Positions 8,869 through 17,201 of a stretch of DNA of 64,000 bases are shown in pieces. The DNA is from Streptomyces sp. PR69 (lineage in GTDB: Bacteria; Actinomycetota; Actinomycetes; Streptomycetales; Streptomycetaceae). The translations under genes were made by a program, and so were the position numbers. The first letter of the stretch is position 1, and each line of letters starts with the position of its first letter. The notes beneath the pieces are model-generated. The model did no database searches, had not been told where the DNA came from, and saw only the letters and a program-made list of their open reading frames with translations. Location of the stretch: assembly GCF_026420845.1 (NCBI RefSeq), contig NZ_JAOWCB010000001.1, forward strand, positions 248,001-312,000, read 5' to 3'.

Positions 8869-9525
8869 CTACCAGCCGCGCTCGCGCCACTCCGGCAGAT
8901 GAGGGCGTTCCGCGCCCAGCGTGGTGTCTTTGCCATGGCCGGGATAGACCCAGGTCTCGTCCGGGAGGCGGTCGAAGAGCTTGGTCTCCACATCGTGGAG
9001 CAGGCTGGCGAAGGCCTCCGGGTCCTTCCAGGTGTTGCCGACTCCGCCGGGGAACAGACAGTCGCCCGTGAAGACATGGGGGTGCCCGTGCTGATCGTCG
9101 TAGATGAGGGCGATCGACCCGGGGGTGTGGCCCACCAGATGGCGCGCCGTCAGCTCCACCCGGCCGACCCGGATGACATCCCCGTCGTCGACCAGCACAT
9201 CCGTGGGCACCGGGATGCCTTCCGCGTCATGCCGCCCGGCGTAGGTGCGGGCGCCTGTGGCGCGGACCACCTCGGCGAGTGCCTGCCAGTGGTCGCCATG
9301 CCGGTGTGTGGTCACCACGGAGGCGATCGAGTCCTCGCCGATCAGCTGGAGGAGCGTCTCGGCGTCATTGGCCGCGTCGATCAGCAGCTGTTCGCCGGTG
9401 GCCCGGCAGCGCAGCAGATACGCGTTGTTGTCCATGGGGCCGACCGCGACCTTGGAGATCATCAGGTCCGTCAGCTCATGAACGTCCGCCGGGCCGCCGA
9501 CCTTTACCACTCCGCTGTACGTCAT
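8869..9525 (-). CDS. Metallo-beta-lactamase-fold hydrolase (glyoxalase II-like)
   Basis: This 218-residue MBL-fold protein has the zinc-binding THRHGDHW motif (His74, His76, Asp78, His79), then LVGHTPGS, FTGDCLFPGG and YPGHGKDT supplying the other ligands. The layout is that of hydroxyacylglutathione hydrolase-like enzymes; an actinomycete without glutathione would use another thiol ester, perhaps mycothiol-linked, so the substrate is open. The last residues ERPHLPEWRERGW are typical of the actinobacterial group. ATG at 9525 is preceded by TACGCT with a 6-nt gap and no Shine-Dalgarno, so it is probably leaderless. Confidence 0.88.
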   Translation of the reverse strand: MTYSGVVKVGGPADVHELTDLMISKVAVGPMDNNAYLLRCRATGEQLLIDAANDAETLLQLIGEDSIASVVTTHRHGDHWQALAEVVRATGARTYAGRHDAEGIPVPTDVLVDDGDVIRVGRVELTARHLVGHTPGSIALIYDDQHGHPHVFTGDCLFPGGVGNTWKDPEAFASLLHDVETKLFDRLPDETWVYPGHGKDTTLGAERPHLPEWRERGW

Positions 9526-9531
9526 GGGCCC

Positions 9532-9537
9532 AGCGTA
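9532..9537 (-). promoter_or_regulatory. Candidate -10 of leaderless MBL-fold gene
   Basis: On the minus strand TACGCT lies 6 nt before the ATG at 9525, with GGGCCC between and no Shine-Dalgarno. Confidence 0.45.
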
Positions 9538-9539
9538 GG

Positions 9540-10329
9540 CCCTCGCGGTGTCCGGAGGATCTTTCCCCCACCCCGCCCTTTCCCGTAACTGGGGCTCCGC
9601 CCCAGCCCCCTTCGGCAATGCCGTTGCACTGATACGCCTTCGCGGCCTCCGACGGGCGGCCTTCCGCAGCTCACCGGCCCAGGACCGCTGGATGGGGGCG
9701 TGGCTGGACCCCTTTTCCGTAACTGGGGGCTGCGCCCCCAGACCCCCGTCGGGGGAGGGCTGCGGGGCTGCCGCCCCGCGCCCAGGGTGCGGCAGCTTCG
9801 CGCCGCCGCCCCTGTCCGGCCTGAAGGCCGTGTCCTCAAGCTGCCCCAGTACCTCCCCCAGCTACCCCCAGGGGTACCCCCACGGAGGTACCCCCAGTGG
9901 GACCCCGCGGAGGCACCCCACGGGCTGGAAAATCCAGCCCCGCCTGGGGGTGCCGCCCAGCGGTAGCCGGGGCAGCTTGAGGCGCAGGGGCCGGAAACCC
10001 GGCCCCGTGGGTGGCTCCTCCAGCGGCAGCTGGAGAAGGAGTCTGGGGGCGGTTGGGAGGCGCGAGGGCGGAAACCCAGCCCCGCCGGCGTTTGAGGCGG
10101 GAAGGGCTGCACAATCCAGCCTCGCCTGGGGGTACCTCTGGGGGTACCTCCCAGCGGTAGCTGGGGGAGGCAGCCGGGGGAGTTTGAGGCGCGGGGGTCA
10201 GGGGGCGGAGCCCCCCGCACGGGGGCAGGGCGGAGACCCGGCTGCGGGCGGGGCCGGGTGTCCAGGGGCGCCCGGGGGCGTGCGGCGGGTGGGTACGCCC
10301 CGGGCCGAGCGGGTGACCGGGGCACACGG
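9540..10329. repeat. Repeat-rich 800-bp intergenic region
   Basis: No supported gene lies in these roughly 790 bases; the open frames are GC artefacts. The region is packed with short palindromes: CTGGGGC-TCC-GCCCCAG at 9589-9605, CTGGGGGC-TGC-GCCCCCAG at 9723-9741, GGCTGGA-AAA-TCCAGCC near 9925, and several GCCGGCGTTTGAGGCG-like words. A 26-bp segment at 9817-9842 (starting CGGCCTGAAGGCCG) is identical to 23861-23886, and a near copy lies reversed at about 59620-59645. Part of the middle looks like tandem decay of CCCCCAGCTACC/GGGGTACCTCC words. It lies between the 5' end of the MBL gene and the 3' end of the DinB gene, both on the minus strand. The hairpins could end transcription. Confidence 0.75.
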
Positions 10330-11016
10330 TCACAGGGGCGGCAGCGTCGGCAGCGGGCCGCCCGAGGTGTGCAGGTCGGCGCCGTCCCGGCGGCCGGCCA
10401 GCCAGCCGAGCAGCGCCGGGGCGGCGCCGGAGACCTTGATCTCCGCGCCCTCCGTGCCGCCCGTGCGCCACTGGCCGCCGTCCGCGGAGGAGACCAGGAC
10501 CGGCGGGACCGCCGCCAGGCCGCTGAAACGCTGGGTGAGGAACTCAATCTCCCGGCTGGTGAAGTCCCCGGGCAGGTCCTCCAGCTCATAGCCGAAGCCC
10601 AGGTCGACATGGTGCAGCTCGACCTCGATGAGCCGCCGGAAGGGGAGCCGCGCCGCCGTGTCGGTGACGCCGTTGCGCAGTTCGACGGCGCGGGCCCAGT
10701 CGGAGACGGCCGCGCCCCTCGACTGGAAGCGGTCGGCGCTCTCGCGCACGTCCGCGAGGTGCTCGGCGAGGGGCCGGCGGGCGTCGCGCTCGATGTCGGC
10801 CTCACGCGCCTCGGCGCTCTCGTACATCGGGCGGCCTTCGAGGACGTTCACCAGCGCGTCGGCGTTGCGGGCGACATGGGCCAGGACGTGGCCCCGGCTC
10901 CATCCCGGAAGCCGTGAGGGCGCGGCGACCGCCGCGTCGTCCAGGGCGGCGGCTGCGCTCAGGAGCCGGTCTGTCGCATCACGTACTGAGGCCAGGTCAC
11001 GTACAGGATCGATCAT
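10330..11016 (-). CDS. Maleylpyruvate isomerase-family (DinB/mycothiol-dependent) protein
   Basis: This 228-residue protein belongs to the mycothiol-dependent maleylpyruvate isomerase (MDMPI) family, a DinB-like four-helix bundle. Its N-terminal half contains LPGWSRGHVLAHVARNADAL, where the His near residue 46 is a metal ligand of the DinB fold, and a second His-containing segment IEVELHHVDLGF near 145. The C-terminal part (VSGAAPALLGWLAGRRDG) is the sterol-carrier-like domain common in the family. Members act on or detoxify thiol adducts using mycothiol; the reaction here is unknown. ATG at 11016 has TATGGT 7 nt upstream, consistent with a leaderless start; ATG at 11028 is an alternative. 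Confidence 0.85.
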   Translation of the reverse strand: MIDPVRDLASVRDATDRLLSAAAALDDAAVAAPSRLPGWSRGHVLAHVARNADALVNVLEGRPMYESAEAREADIERDARRPLAEHLADVRESADRFQSRGAAVSDWARAVELRNGVTDTAARLPFRRLIEVELHHVDLGFGYELEDLPGDFTSREIEFLTQRFSGLAAVPPVLVSSADGGQWRTGGTEGAEIKVSGAAPALLGWLAGRRDGADLHTSGGPLPTLPPL

Positions 11017-11023
11017 GGGCCCG

Positions 11024-11029
11024 ACCATA
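11024..11029 (-). promoter_or_regulatory. Candidate -10 of leaderless MDMPI gene
   Basis: TATGGT on the minus strand lies 7 nt before ATG 11016. This supports that start over the upstream ATG at 11028, which overlaps the -10. Confidence 0.45.
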
Positions 11030-11074
11030 GCCCCGCCACACGTTCGGGTGAAGGTGGCAAACCAGCGCAGTAAA

Positions 11075-11096
11075 TCGAATGCACGTGCTATAGGCT
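11075..11096 (+). promoter_or_regulatory. Candidate uvrA promoter with LexA-like box
   Basis: TCGAAT-GCAC-GTGCTA at 11075-11090 matches 9 of 12 arm positions of the actinobacterial SOS box TCGAAC-N4-GTTCGA, with an RYRY centre. It directly abuts TAGGCT at 11091-11096, a plausible -10 about 115 nt before uvrA. A second TAGGCT is at 11147. LexA control of uvrA is known in other actinomycetes; here it is inferred. Confidence 0.4.
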
Positions 11097-11166
11097 CGGG
11101 GGAGGCATCCTTGGTTGTCAGGCATTCATCGATCTGGCCGCCCCCATAGGCTGGAACAGTCTGGGA

Positions 11167-11183
11167 CGGGGGCTGTGCCCCCG
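11167..11183 (+). other. GC stem-loop in uvrA leader
   Basis: CGGGGGC-TGT-GCCCCCG forms a perfect 7-bp stem with a 3-nt loop, 28 nt before the uvrA start and followed by a CTTCTCTC pyrimidine run. It resembles a small terminator or a leader stem that could affect uvrA output. Confidence 0.5.
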
Positions 11184-11210
11184 CTTCTCTCAAGAAAGGT
11201 GCGGACCGGC

Positions 11211-14200
11211 GTGGCCGACCGTCTCATCGTCCGTGGCGCTCGCGAGCACAACCTGAAGAACGTCTCGCTTGACCTCCCGCGCGACTCCCTCATCGTCTTC
11301 ACCGGGCTCTCGGGGTCGGGGAAGTCGTCGCTCGCGTTCGACACGATCTTCGCCGAGGGACAGCGCCGCTATGTCGAATCCCTCTCCTCCTACGCCCGGC
11401 AGTTCCTCGGCCAGATGGACAAGCCGGACGTCGACTTCATCGAGGGTCTCTCCCCGGCCGTCTCGATCGACCAGAAGTCCACCTCGCGCAACCCCCGCTC
11501 GACGGTGGGCACCATCACCGAGGTCTACGACTACCTCCGTCTGCTCTTCGCCCGGATCGGCAAGCCGCACTGTCCCGAGTGCGGCCGGCCCATCTCCCGC
11601 CAGTCGCCGCAGGCCATCGTGGACAAGGTCCTGGAGCTGCCCGAGGGCAGCCGCTTCCAAGTGCTCTCGCCTCTGGTCCGGGAGCGCAAGGGGGAGTTCG
11701 TCGATCTCTTCGCGGATCTGCAGACCAAGGGATACAGCCGGGCACGCGTCGACGGACAGACCATCCAGCTCGCCGATCCGCCCAGGCTCAAAAAGCAGGA
11801 GAAGCACACCATCGAGGTGGTCGTCGACCGCCTCACGGTCAAGGACTCCGCCAAGCGCCGGCTCACCGACTCCGTGGAGACCGCGCTCGGACTCTCCGGC
11901 GGCATGGTCGTGCTCGACTTCGTCGACCTCCCCGAGGACGACCCCGAGCGGGAGCGGATGTACTCGGAGCATCTGTACTGTGCGTACGACGACCTGTCCT
12001 TCGAGGAGCTGGAGCCCCGCTCGTTCTCCTTCAACTCCCCCTTCGGCGCCTGCCCCGACTGCACGGGCATCGGCACCCGCATGGAGGTCGACCCCGAGCT
12101 GATCGTGCCCGACCCGGAAAGGTCCCTCGACGAGGGCGCGATCCACCCCTGGTCCCATGGCCACACCAAGGAATACTTCGGCCGGCTGATCGGCGGGCTC
12201 GCCCTGGCCCTGGGCTTCTCCACCGACATGCCCTGGGCCGGTCTGCCGCAGCGCGCCAAGAAGGCCCTGCTGCACGGGCACAAGACACAGGTCGAGGTCC
12301 GCTACCGCAATCGGTACGGCAGGGAGCGCGCCTACACCACGCCCGCCTTCGAAGGGGCCGTGCAGTTCGTCAAGCGCCGGCACTCCGAGGCCGAGAGCGA
12401 CTCCAGCAGGGAGCGCTTCGAGGGCTATATGCGCGAGGTGCCCTGCCCCACCTGTCAGGGCTCCCGGCTCAAGCCGATCGTCCTCGCGGTCACGGTCATG
12501 GGGAAGTCCATCGCCGAGGTCTCCGCCATGTCGATCAGCGAGTGCGCCGACTTCCTCGGCGAGCTGAAGCTGAACGCCCGCGACAAGAAGATCGCGGAGC
12601 GGGTGCTCAAGGAGGTCAACGAACGGCTGAGATTCCTGGTCGACGTCGGCCTGGACTATCTCTCGCTCAACCGCGCGGCGGGCACCCTGTCCGGCGGAGA
12701 GGCCCAGCGCATCCGGCTGGCCACCCAGATCGGCTCCGGTCTGGTCGGCGTGCTCTATGTCCTCGACGAGCCCTCCATCGGACTGCACCAGCGTGACAAC
12801 CACCGCCTGATCGAGACCCTGGTGAGGCTGCGCGACATGGGCAACACGCTCATCGTCGTCGAGCATGACGAGGACACCATCAAGGTGGCCGACTGGGTGG
12901 TCGACATCGGCCCGGGCGCGGGCGAGCACGGCGGCATGGTGGTCCACTCGGGCCCGCTGGCGGAGCTGCTGTCCAACAAGGAGTCGATGACCGGGCAGTA
13001 CCTCTCCCGCAAGCGCGCCATCGCCACGCCCGACGTCCGCAGGCCCGTCGACCCGGCGCGCCGGCTCACCGTCCACGGCGCCCGGGAGAACAACCTGCAG
13101 GACATCGACGTCTCCTTCCCGCTCGGGGTGCTCACCGCCGTCACCGGAGTCTCCGGCTCCGGGAAGTCGACCCTGGTCAACGACATCCTCTACACCCATC
13201 TCGCCCGCGAGCTGAACGGCGCGAAGTCGGTGCCCGGCCGTCACACGCGTGTCGAGGGCGACGATCTCGTCGACAAGGTGGTGCATGTCGACCAGTCGCC
13301 CATCGGCCGGACCCCCCGCTCCAACCCGGCCACCTACACCGGCGTCTTCGACCATGTGCGCAAGCTCTTCGCAGAGACGATGGAGGCCAAGGTCCGCGGC
13401 TATCTCCCCGGCCGGTTCTCCTTCAACGTCAAGGGCGGCCGCTGTGAGAACTGCTCCGGCGACGGCACCATCAAGATCGAGATGAACTTCCTGCCGGATG
13501 TGTATGTGCCGTGCGAGGTCTGCCATGGCGCGCGTTACAACCGGGAGACGCTGGAGGTCCACTACAAGGGCAAGTCCATCGCCGAGGTGCTGGACATGCC
13601 CATCGAGGAGGCCCTGCACTTCTTCGAGGCCGTCCCCACGATCTCGCGGCACCTCAAGACCCTCACCGAGGTCGGACTGGGCTATGTGCGGCTCGGGCAG
13701 CCGGCCCCGACGCTCTCCGGCGGTGAGGCGCAGCGGGTCAAGCTGGCCTCGGAGCTCCAGAAGCGCTCCACGGGCCGCACGGTCTATGTGCTGGACGAGC
13801 CGACGACCGGTCTGCACTTCGAGGACATCAACAAGCTGATCAATGTGCTGTCCGGCCTCGTTGACAAGGGCAACACCGTGATCGTCATCGAGCACAATCT
13901 GGATGTCATCAAGACCGCGGACTGGGTGCTCGACCTGGGTCCCGAGGGCGGCAGCGGCGGCGGCCTGGTGATCGCCGAAGGCACTCCGGAGCAGGTCGCC
14001 GGGGTGCCGGCCAGCCATACCGGAAAGTTCCTCAGGGACATTCTGGACGCCGAGCGGATCAGCGACGCGGTGCCGCCGCCGCGCAGTGCGAAGAACGCCG
14101 TGCCCAAGAAGACCGCGCCCAAGAAGACGGCCCCGAAGAGGGCCGCGGCGAAGAACGCCGGTGCGAACGCGGCCACCGCCGGGAAGGCAGCCGCGGTCAC

Positions 14201-14285
14201 CAAGAAGGTCACCAAGACGGTCGCGGCCAAGAGCGCGGCGGCCAAGAAGACGGCCACCGCACGGACCCGTACCCGCAAGGCCTGA
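11211..14285 (+). CDS. uvrA: UvrABC excinuclease subunit A
   Basis: UvrA is the ABC-type damage-recognition ATPase of nucleotide excision repair. The 1024-residue product has two Walker A motifs (GLSGSGKSS near residue 32, GVSGSGKST near 648), two ABC signatures (LSGGEAQR), and two zinc modules: CPEC with CPTC, and CENC with CEVC. The protein is longer than usual because of a C-terminal tail of about 75 residues made of PKKTA/AAKK repeats, like a histone H1 tail; such a tail probably adds nonspecific DNA affinity. GTG at 11211 matches the family start ([17 protein letters not shown]), with AAAGG upstream; GTG at 11199 is an alternative. Confidence 0.97.
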   Translation: MADRLIVRGAREHNLKNVSLDLPRDSLIVFTGLSGSGKSSLAFDTIFAEGQRRYVESLSSYARQFLGQMDKPDVDFIEGLSPAVSIDQKSTSRNPRSTVGTITEVYDYLRLLFARIGKPHCPECGRPISRQSPQAIVDKVLELPEGSRFQVLSPLVRERKGEFVDLFADLQTKGYSRARVDGQTIQLADPPRLKKQEKHTIEVVVDRLTVKDSAKRRLTDSVETALGLSGGMVVLDFVDLPEDDPERERMYSEHLYCAYDDLSFEELEPRSFSFNSPFGACPDCTGIGTRMEVDPELIVPDPERSLDEGAIHPWSHGHTKEYFGRLIGGLALALGFSTDMPWAGLPQRAKKALLHGHKTQVEVRYRNRYGRERAYTTPAFEGAVQFVKRRHSEAESDSSRERFEGYMREVPCPTCQGSRLKPIVLAVTVMGKSIAEVSAMSISECADFLGELKLNARDKKIAERVLKEVNERLRFLVDVGLDYLSLNRAAGTLSGGEAQRIRLATQIGSGLVGVLYVLDEPSIGLHQRDNHRLIETLVRLRDMGNTLIVVEHDEDTIKVADWVVDIGPGAGEHGGMVVHSGPLAELLSNKESMTGQYLSRKRAIATPDVRRPVDPARRLTVHGARENNLQDIDVSFPLGVLTAVTGVSGSGKSTLVNDILYTHLARELNGAKSVPGRHTRVEGDDLVDKVVHVDQSPIGRTPRSNPATYTGVFDHVRKLFAETMEAKVRGYLPGRFSFNVKGGRCENCSGDGTIKIEMNFLPDVYVPCEVCHGARYNRETLEVHYKGKSIAEVLDMPIEEALHFFEAVPTISRHLKTLTEVGLGYVRLGQPAPTLSGGEAQRVKLASELQKRSTGRTVYVLDEPTTGLHFEDINKLINVLSGLVDKGNTVIVIEHNLDVIKTADWVLDLGPEGGSGGGLVIAEGTPEQVAGVPASHTGKFLRDILDAERISDAVPPPRSAKNAVPKKTAPKKTAPKRAAAKNAGANAATAGKAAAVTKKVTKTVAAKSAAAKKTATARTRTRKA

Positions 14286-14295
14286 CGCCGTGCTT

Positions 14296-14327
14296 CCGGT
14301 GTGCCGGGGAGGCCCCCGGCACACCGG
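14296..14327. terminator. Bidirectional terminator between uvrA and kinase gene
   Basis: A perfect 14-bp inverted repeat (CCGGTGTGCCGGGG at 14296-14309, complement at 14314-14327) with a 4-nt loop lies between two convergent stop codons. It can serve both transcripts. Confidence 0.85.
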
Positions 14328-14334
14328 CGAGGTG

Positions 14335-15246
14335 CTAAGCCTCCAGTTCCCGGGCGTACGGCGGCTCGGCGCCGGTACGGGAGCAGGTGATCGCGGCCGC
14401 ACGGGCGGCGAAGCCGAGCACCTCGCGCCAGCCGTCGGCGTCCAGAGCGTCCAGAGCGCCCGGCGCGAGGGCGCCGCGGGCCTCAAGGGCATGGAGGAGC
14501 GCCGCGTTCACCGTGTCGCCCGCGCCGATCGTGTCGGCGACCCGCACCGCGACGCCCGGCACGGCCGCCTCCAGTCCGGCCCGGGTCCGTACGGACAGCC
14601 CCCGCGAGCCCCGGGTCACCACCACGGCCGCAGGGGAGGCGGCCGTCCCGGCGGGCGGCAGGCCGCCCAGCCAGGCGGCGTCCTCTTCGGAGACCTTGAG
14701 CAGCGACACCGAGGGAAGCCAGCGGGTGAAGCGCGCCCGATAGGCGTCCGCGTCGGGGATCAGCCCTGGCCTGATGTTCGGGTCGAGCAGGGTGAACACC
14801 CCGCGGTCCGCCTCCCTGCGCAGCAGTGCCTCATAGGCCGTCGCACCCGGCTCCAGCACCAGTGAACAGGTCCCCACGGCCAGCGCCCGCACCGCGTCGG
14901 GCAGCCGCGGAGGCAGCGCGAAGAGCCGGTCGGCGGTGCCCTCCGCATAGAAGGCGTAGCCGGCGGAGCCGTCCGCACCCACGGCGGCGACCGCCAGCGT
15001 GGTCGGCTCGGGGCCGCGCTGCACCAGGGAGACGTCGATGCCTGCCGTACGCAGCCCGTCGAGCAGCGCCTCGCCGAAGGGGTCCGTCGAAACCCGCGAG
15101 CAGAAGGCGGCCCCGGCGCCCAGACGCCCCAGTGCGACGGCGGTGTTGTACGGGCCTCCGCCGGGCCGGGGCAGCAGCGGGGACAGGGGGCTGCCGTTCT
15201 CTCGGGGGACCAGGTCGATCAGGGACTCTCCGGCGACGACGATCAC
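14335..15246 (-). CDS. PfkB-family carbohydrate kinase (fructokinase-like)
   Basis: This 303-residue ribokinase/PfkB kinase phosphorylates a sugar or nucleoside with ATP. It opens with VIVVAGESLIDLV, carries the GGGPYNTAVALGRLG glycine-rich signature near residue 34 and ends with VADTIGAGDTVNAALL, where the Asp of GAGD is the catalytic base. LDPNIRPG and KVSEEDAAWLGG are typical of fructokinases, so fructose is the likeliest substrate, not certain. I chose GTG at 15246 because family homology starts there and TACGTT lies 6 nt upstream (leaderless pattern). Longer frames to 15264 or 15315 run into a non-coding tandem repeat. Confidence 0.88.
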   Translation of the reverse strand: MIVVAGESLIDLVPRENGSPLSPLLPRPGGGPYNTAVALGRLGAGAAFCSRVSTDPFGEALLDGLRTAGIDVSLVQRGPEPTTLAVAAVGADGSAGYAFYAEGTADRLFALPPRLPDAVRALAVGTCSLVLEPGATAYEALLRREADRGVFTLLDPNIRPGLIPDADAYRARFTRWLPSVSLLKVSEEDAAWLGGLPPAGTAASPAAVVVTRGSRGLSVRTRAGLEAAVPGVAVRVADTIGAGDTVNAALLHALEARGALAPGALDALDADGWREVLGFAARAAAITCSRTGAEPPYARELEA

Positions 15247-15252
15247 GGCCCG

Positions 15253-15258
15253 AACGTA
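15253..15258 (-). promoter_or_regulatory. Candidate -10 of leaderless kinase gene
   Basis: On the minus strand TACGTT is followed by CGGGCC and then the GTG at 15246, the same 6-nt spacing as several other genes here. Confidence 0.45.
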
Positions 15259-15280
15259 ACCCATCCGCCGCACGGGTGGC

Positions 15281-15359
15281 AGACCGTCCCCGTACAGCAG
15301 ACCGTCCCCGTACAACAGGCCGGCCCCCTACATCAGACCCGTCCCCGTCAGCAGACCGC
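15281..15359 (+). repeat. Diverged 18-bp tandem repeat
   Basis: Units beginning AGACCGTCCCCGTACAGC recur at 15281, 15299, 15317 and 15335, with a truncated unit at 15353. Units 1 and 2 differ by one base; later ones diverge. It lies between the divergent kinase and Rieske genes. Confidence 0.8.
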
Positions 15360-15513
15360 GCCTGACCGCGTGCCCGTCCCCGACGGCAGGCCCGCAGACG
15401 GCGGCAGCGGAGCCGGGACCCGCCCCGAGGAGCGCCGGACTCGCCCGGTATCGTCGGGTTCTGCCTGTCGGGTTGACGACAGACCCCCACCCCGCCCGAA
15501 CCATGGAGATCCC

Positions 15514-15942
15514 ATGCCCCCGCAGCCCTCCTCCCGCCGCACCGTGCTGAAAGGCGCAGCCCTCGCGGGCGTGGCCGGGCTGGGGGCGGCTGCCTGCTCC
15601 ACCGACTCGAAGCTGGGCCACGCCCAGACGCCCACCCCCACGGCGCCCGTCGACCTCGGCGCCGCCGACGCCGTCCCCGTGGGCGGAGTCAAGCTCTACC
15701 GCGAGCAGCGACTGGTGGTGAGCTGCCCGGCCGAGGGGCAGTACAAGGCATTCAGCGCGCAGTGCACCCATGCGGGCTGTGTCCTCGACAAGGTCGAGGG
15801 CACGGAGGGCAACTGCCCCTGCCACGGAAGCCGCTTCGACTGCACCACGGGCAAGGCGCTCAAGGGACCGGCGACCGTTCCACTGCCCGAGGTCCCGGTC
15901 AGGGCGGAGGGCGGCAAGCTGATCGCGGGCCCCGACGCCTGA
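15514..15942 (+). CDS. Rieske [2Fe-2S] lipoprotein with Tat signal
   Basis: This 142-residue exported Rieske protein starts with a twin-arginine signal (SSRRTVLKG) leading to a lipobox-like GAAAC, Cys28, so it is probably a Tat-exported lipoprotein. The Rieske domain fills the C-terminal 90 residues: CTHAGC (ligands Cys84, His86) and CPCHGSRF (ligands Cys101, His104), with Cys89 and Cys103 placed for the stabilising disulfide of high-potential Rieske centres. Folding of the Fe-S cluster before export explains the Tat signal. The partner oxidoreductase is not in the neighbourhood. ATG at 15514 has GGAG 5 nt upstream. Confidence 0.9.
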   Translation: MPPQPSSRRTVLKGAALAGVAGLGAAACSTDSKLGHAQTPTPTAPVDLGAADAVPVGGVKLYREQRLVVSCPAEGQYKAFSAQCTHAGCVLDKVEGTEGNCPCHGSRFDCTTGKALKGPATVPLPEVPVRAEGGKLIAGPDA

Positions 15943-16000
15943 GCGACCGCCCGCCGGGCTGTCGGCACGGGCTGTCGATCCGGACTGTCGGCACGGGCCG
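15943..16000. other. Short convergent gap with repeated CTGTCGGCACGGG words
   Basis: Between the convergent Rieske and HTH genes the word CTGTCGGCACGGGC occurs twice within 40 bp, with a diverged copy between. No clean terminator hairpin is seen. Confidence 0.5.
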
Positions 16001-16951
16001 TCAGTCCCAGTCCCAGTCGATCCCGAGGATCCCCGGCCGCACGCCGTGCTCCACCAGATGGACCGTACGGTGTCTGCCGCTCAGCGTGAGATCGGTCCGC
16101 GCGCCCCGCGGAGCGCCCGTCGTGGCCTGGGCGAAGCGTCCGCACCGCACCGGCAGCGCGTGCTCGTCGAAGCGCACCTGCAGCACGTACTGGCCGCCCG
16201 CGAAGCTGAAGCCGCGCACATACTCGGCGCTCGGCCCGCCCGTGCCGTCCTCGATGCCGTACCCGAAGAGATACGTTTCCCCCGCCCGCAGCCGGGAGTC
16301 GAACAGCAGTTCCGCGACGAGTACGCCCGTCTCCCGGTGCCAGCGCACCCGCCCGGTGCGGCAGTTCTCCAGCGCGCTGACCTCCACCCGCGCCGGATCG
16401 CAGCCGGGGTCGCCGTGGTGGATGGCCAGATAGCGGTCGATCCCGTCGCGGTGGGCGCGTACGACCTGGTGCGAGTCACGGCCCAGCAGCTCGCGCCGGG
16501 CCCCGATCCGCACCCGCTCCTGGTGCCCCACGGTGTGCAGCCCGCCGTCCGCGGGCGACTCCAGCTCGGCGAGCAGCTTCACCACCACGCCTGAGACCTC
16601 CACCAGGGAGCGGTAGGAGCGGGCGGGCGGCCGCTCCACGCGCTCCGGATCGCTCCGCGGGCCGCCGCCGTCGGACCCCAGGAGCCGGATCAGGGAGTTC
16701 CCCGGCAGCTCCAGCACCTCCTCCAGCGCCCGCACCGCGCGCAGCGACTCGGGGCGCTGCGGTCTGCGTGCGCCCTGCTGCCAGTAGCTCAGACTGGTCA
16801 CCCCGACCCTGATCCCGCGATGGGCGAGATGGTGCTGCACCCGCTGGAGAGGCAGCCCGCGCACCGCCAGCGCGGCGCGCAGCGCCAGATGGAAAGGGCC
16901 GGTGTGCAGCACCTGGGCCAGATCGGCCTCGGTGTGGCCCCTGTGAGCCAT
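16001..16951 (-). CDS. XRE-like HTH protein with unknown C-terminal domain
   Basis: This 316-residue protein carries an N-terminal helix-turn-helix of XRE type (about residues 20-75: LALRAALAVRGLPLQRVQHHLAHRG then VTSLSYWQQGARRPQR). A helical linker ends in NSLIRLLGSD. The C-terminal 190 residues have no domain I recognise; they read as beta-rich (YLAIHHGDPGC, VEVSALENCRTGRVRWH, TYLFGYGIEDG, YVRGFSFAGGQYVLQVRFDE) and may bind a ligand or envelope signal. GGAGG lies 6 nt before ATG 16951. It is divergent from the secreted protease pair, across a region rich in GTTCAC half-sites, so it may control them and itself. Confidence 0.75.
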   Translation of the reverse strand: MAHRGHTEADLAQVLHTGPFHLALRAALAVRGLPLQRVQHHLAHRGIRVGVTSLSYWQQGARRPQRPESLRAVRALEEVLELPGNSLIRLLGSDGGGPRSDPERVERPPARSYRSLVEVSGVVVKLLAELESPADGGLHTVGHQERVRIGARRELLGRDSHQVVRAHRDGIDRYLAIHHGDPGCDPARVEVSALENCRTGRVRWHRETGVLVAELLFDSRLRAGETYLFGYGIEDGTGGPSAEYVRGFSFAGGQYVLQVRFDEHALPVRCGRFAQATTGAPRGARTDLTLSGRHRTVHLVEHGVRPGILGIDWDWD

Positions 16952-16982
16952 GGGAATCCTCCAGCGTTCGCGCGATGCCTCG

Positions 16983-17102
16983 GTGAATGTGGTGAATGTT
17001 CACGGGCACGGGAAGGCGCCGTGGGCGGGCGGCGAAGGGCGTCCAGGTGGCGTGGGACGGCGGCGTTCACATCCCTGCCCCGCCGTTCACAGCTCCGTTC
17101 AC
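16983..17102. promoter_or_regulatory. Cluster of GTTCAC/GTGAAT half-sites
   Basis: GTGAAT at 16983 is followed by the palindrome GTGAATGTTCAC at 16992-17003, then GTTCAC at 17065, 17085 and 17097. The cluster fills the divergent promoter region between the HTH gene and the protease gene and is a good candidate operator. The link to the HTH protein is inferred. Confidence 0.5.
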
Positions 17103-17201
17103 CCCGCATTGAAGCGTGTTGACCTGCTCCCGACAAGAACTGATGCTCGCCCCAGCGTCCGGACGCGCTCCCCCGACCACCCCCACCTCGGGAGGAACGC
17201 A

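Noticed and set aside
9540..10329. Several open frames of 70-350 codons in the repeat-rich gap
   Set aside because: They consist of Pro/Arg/Gly from repeated GC palindromes and exist in many frames at once.
11190..14492. 1100-codon open frame antisense to uvrA
   Set aside because: A mirror artefact of uvrA codon use; it also runs through the bidirectional terminator at 14296-14327.
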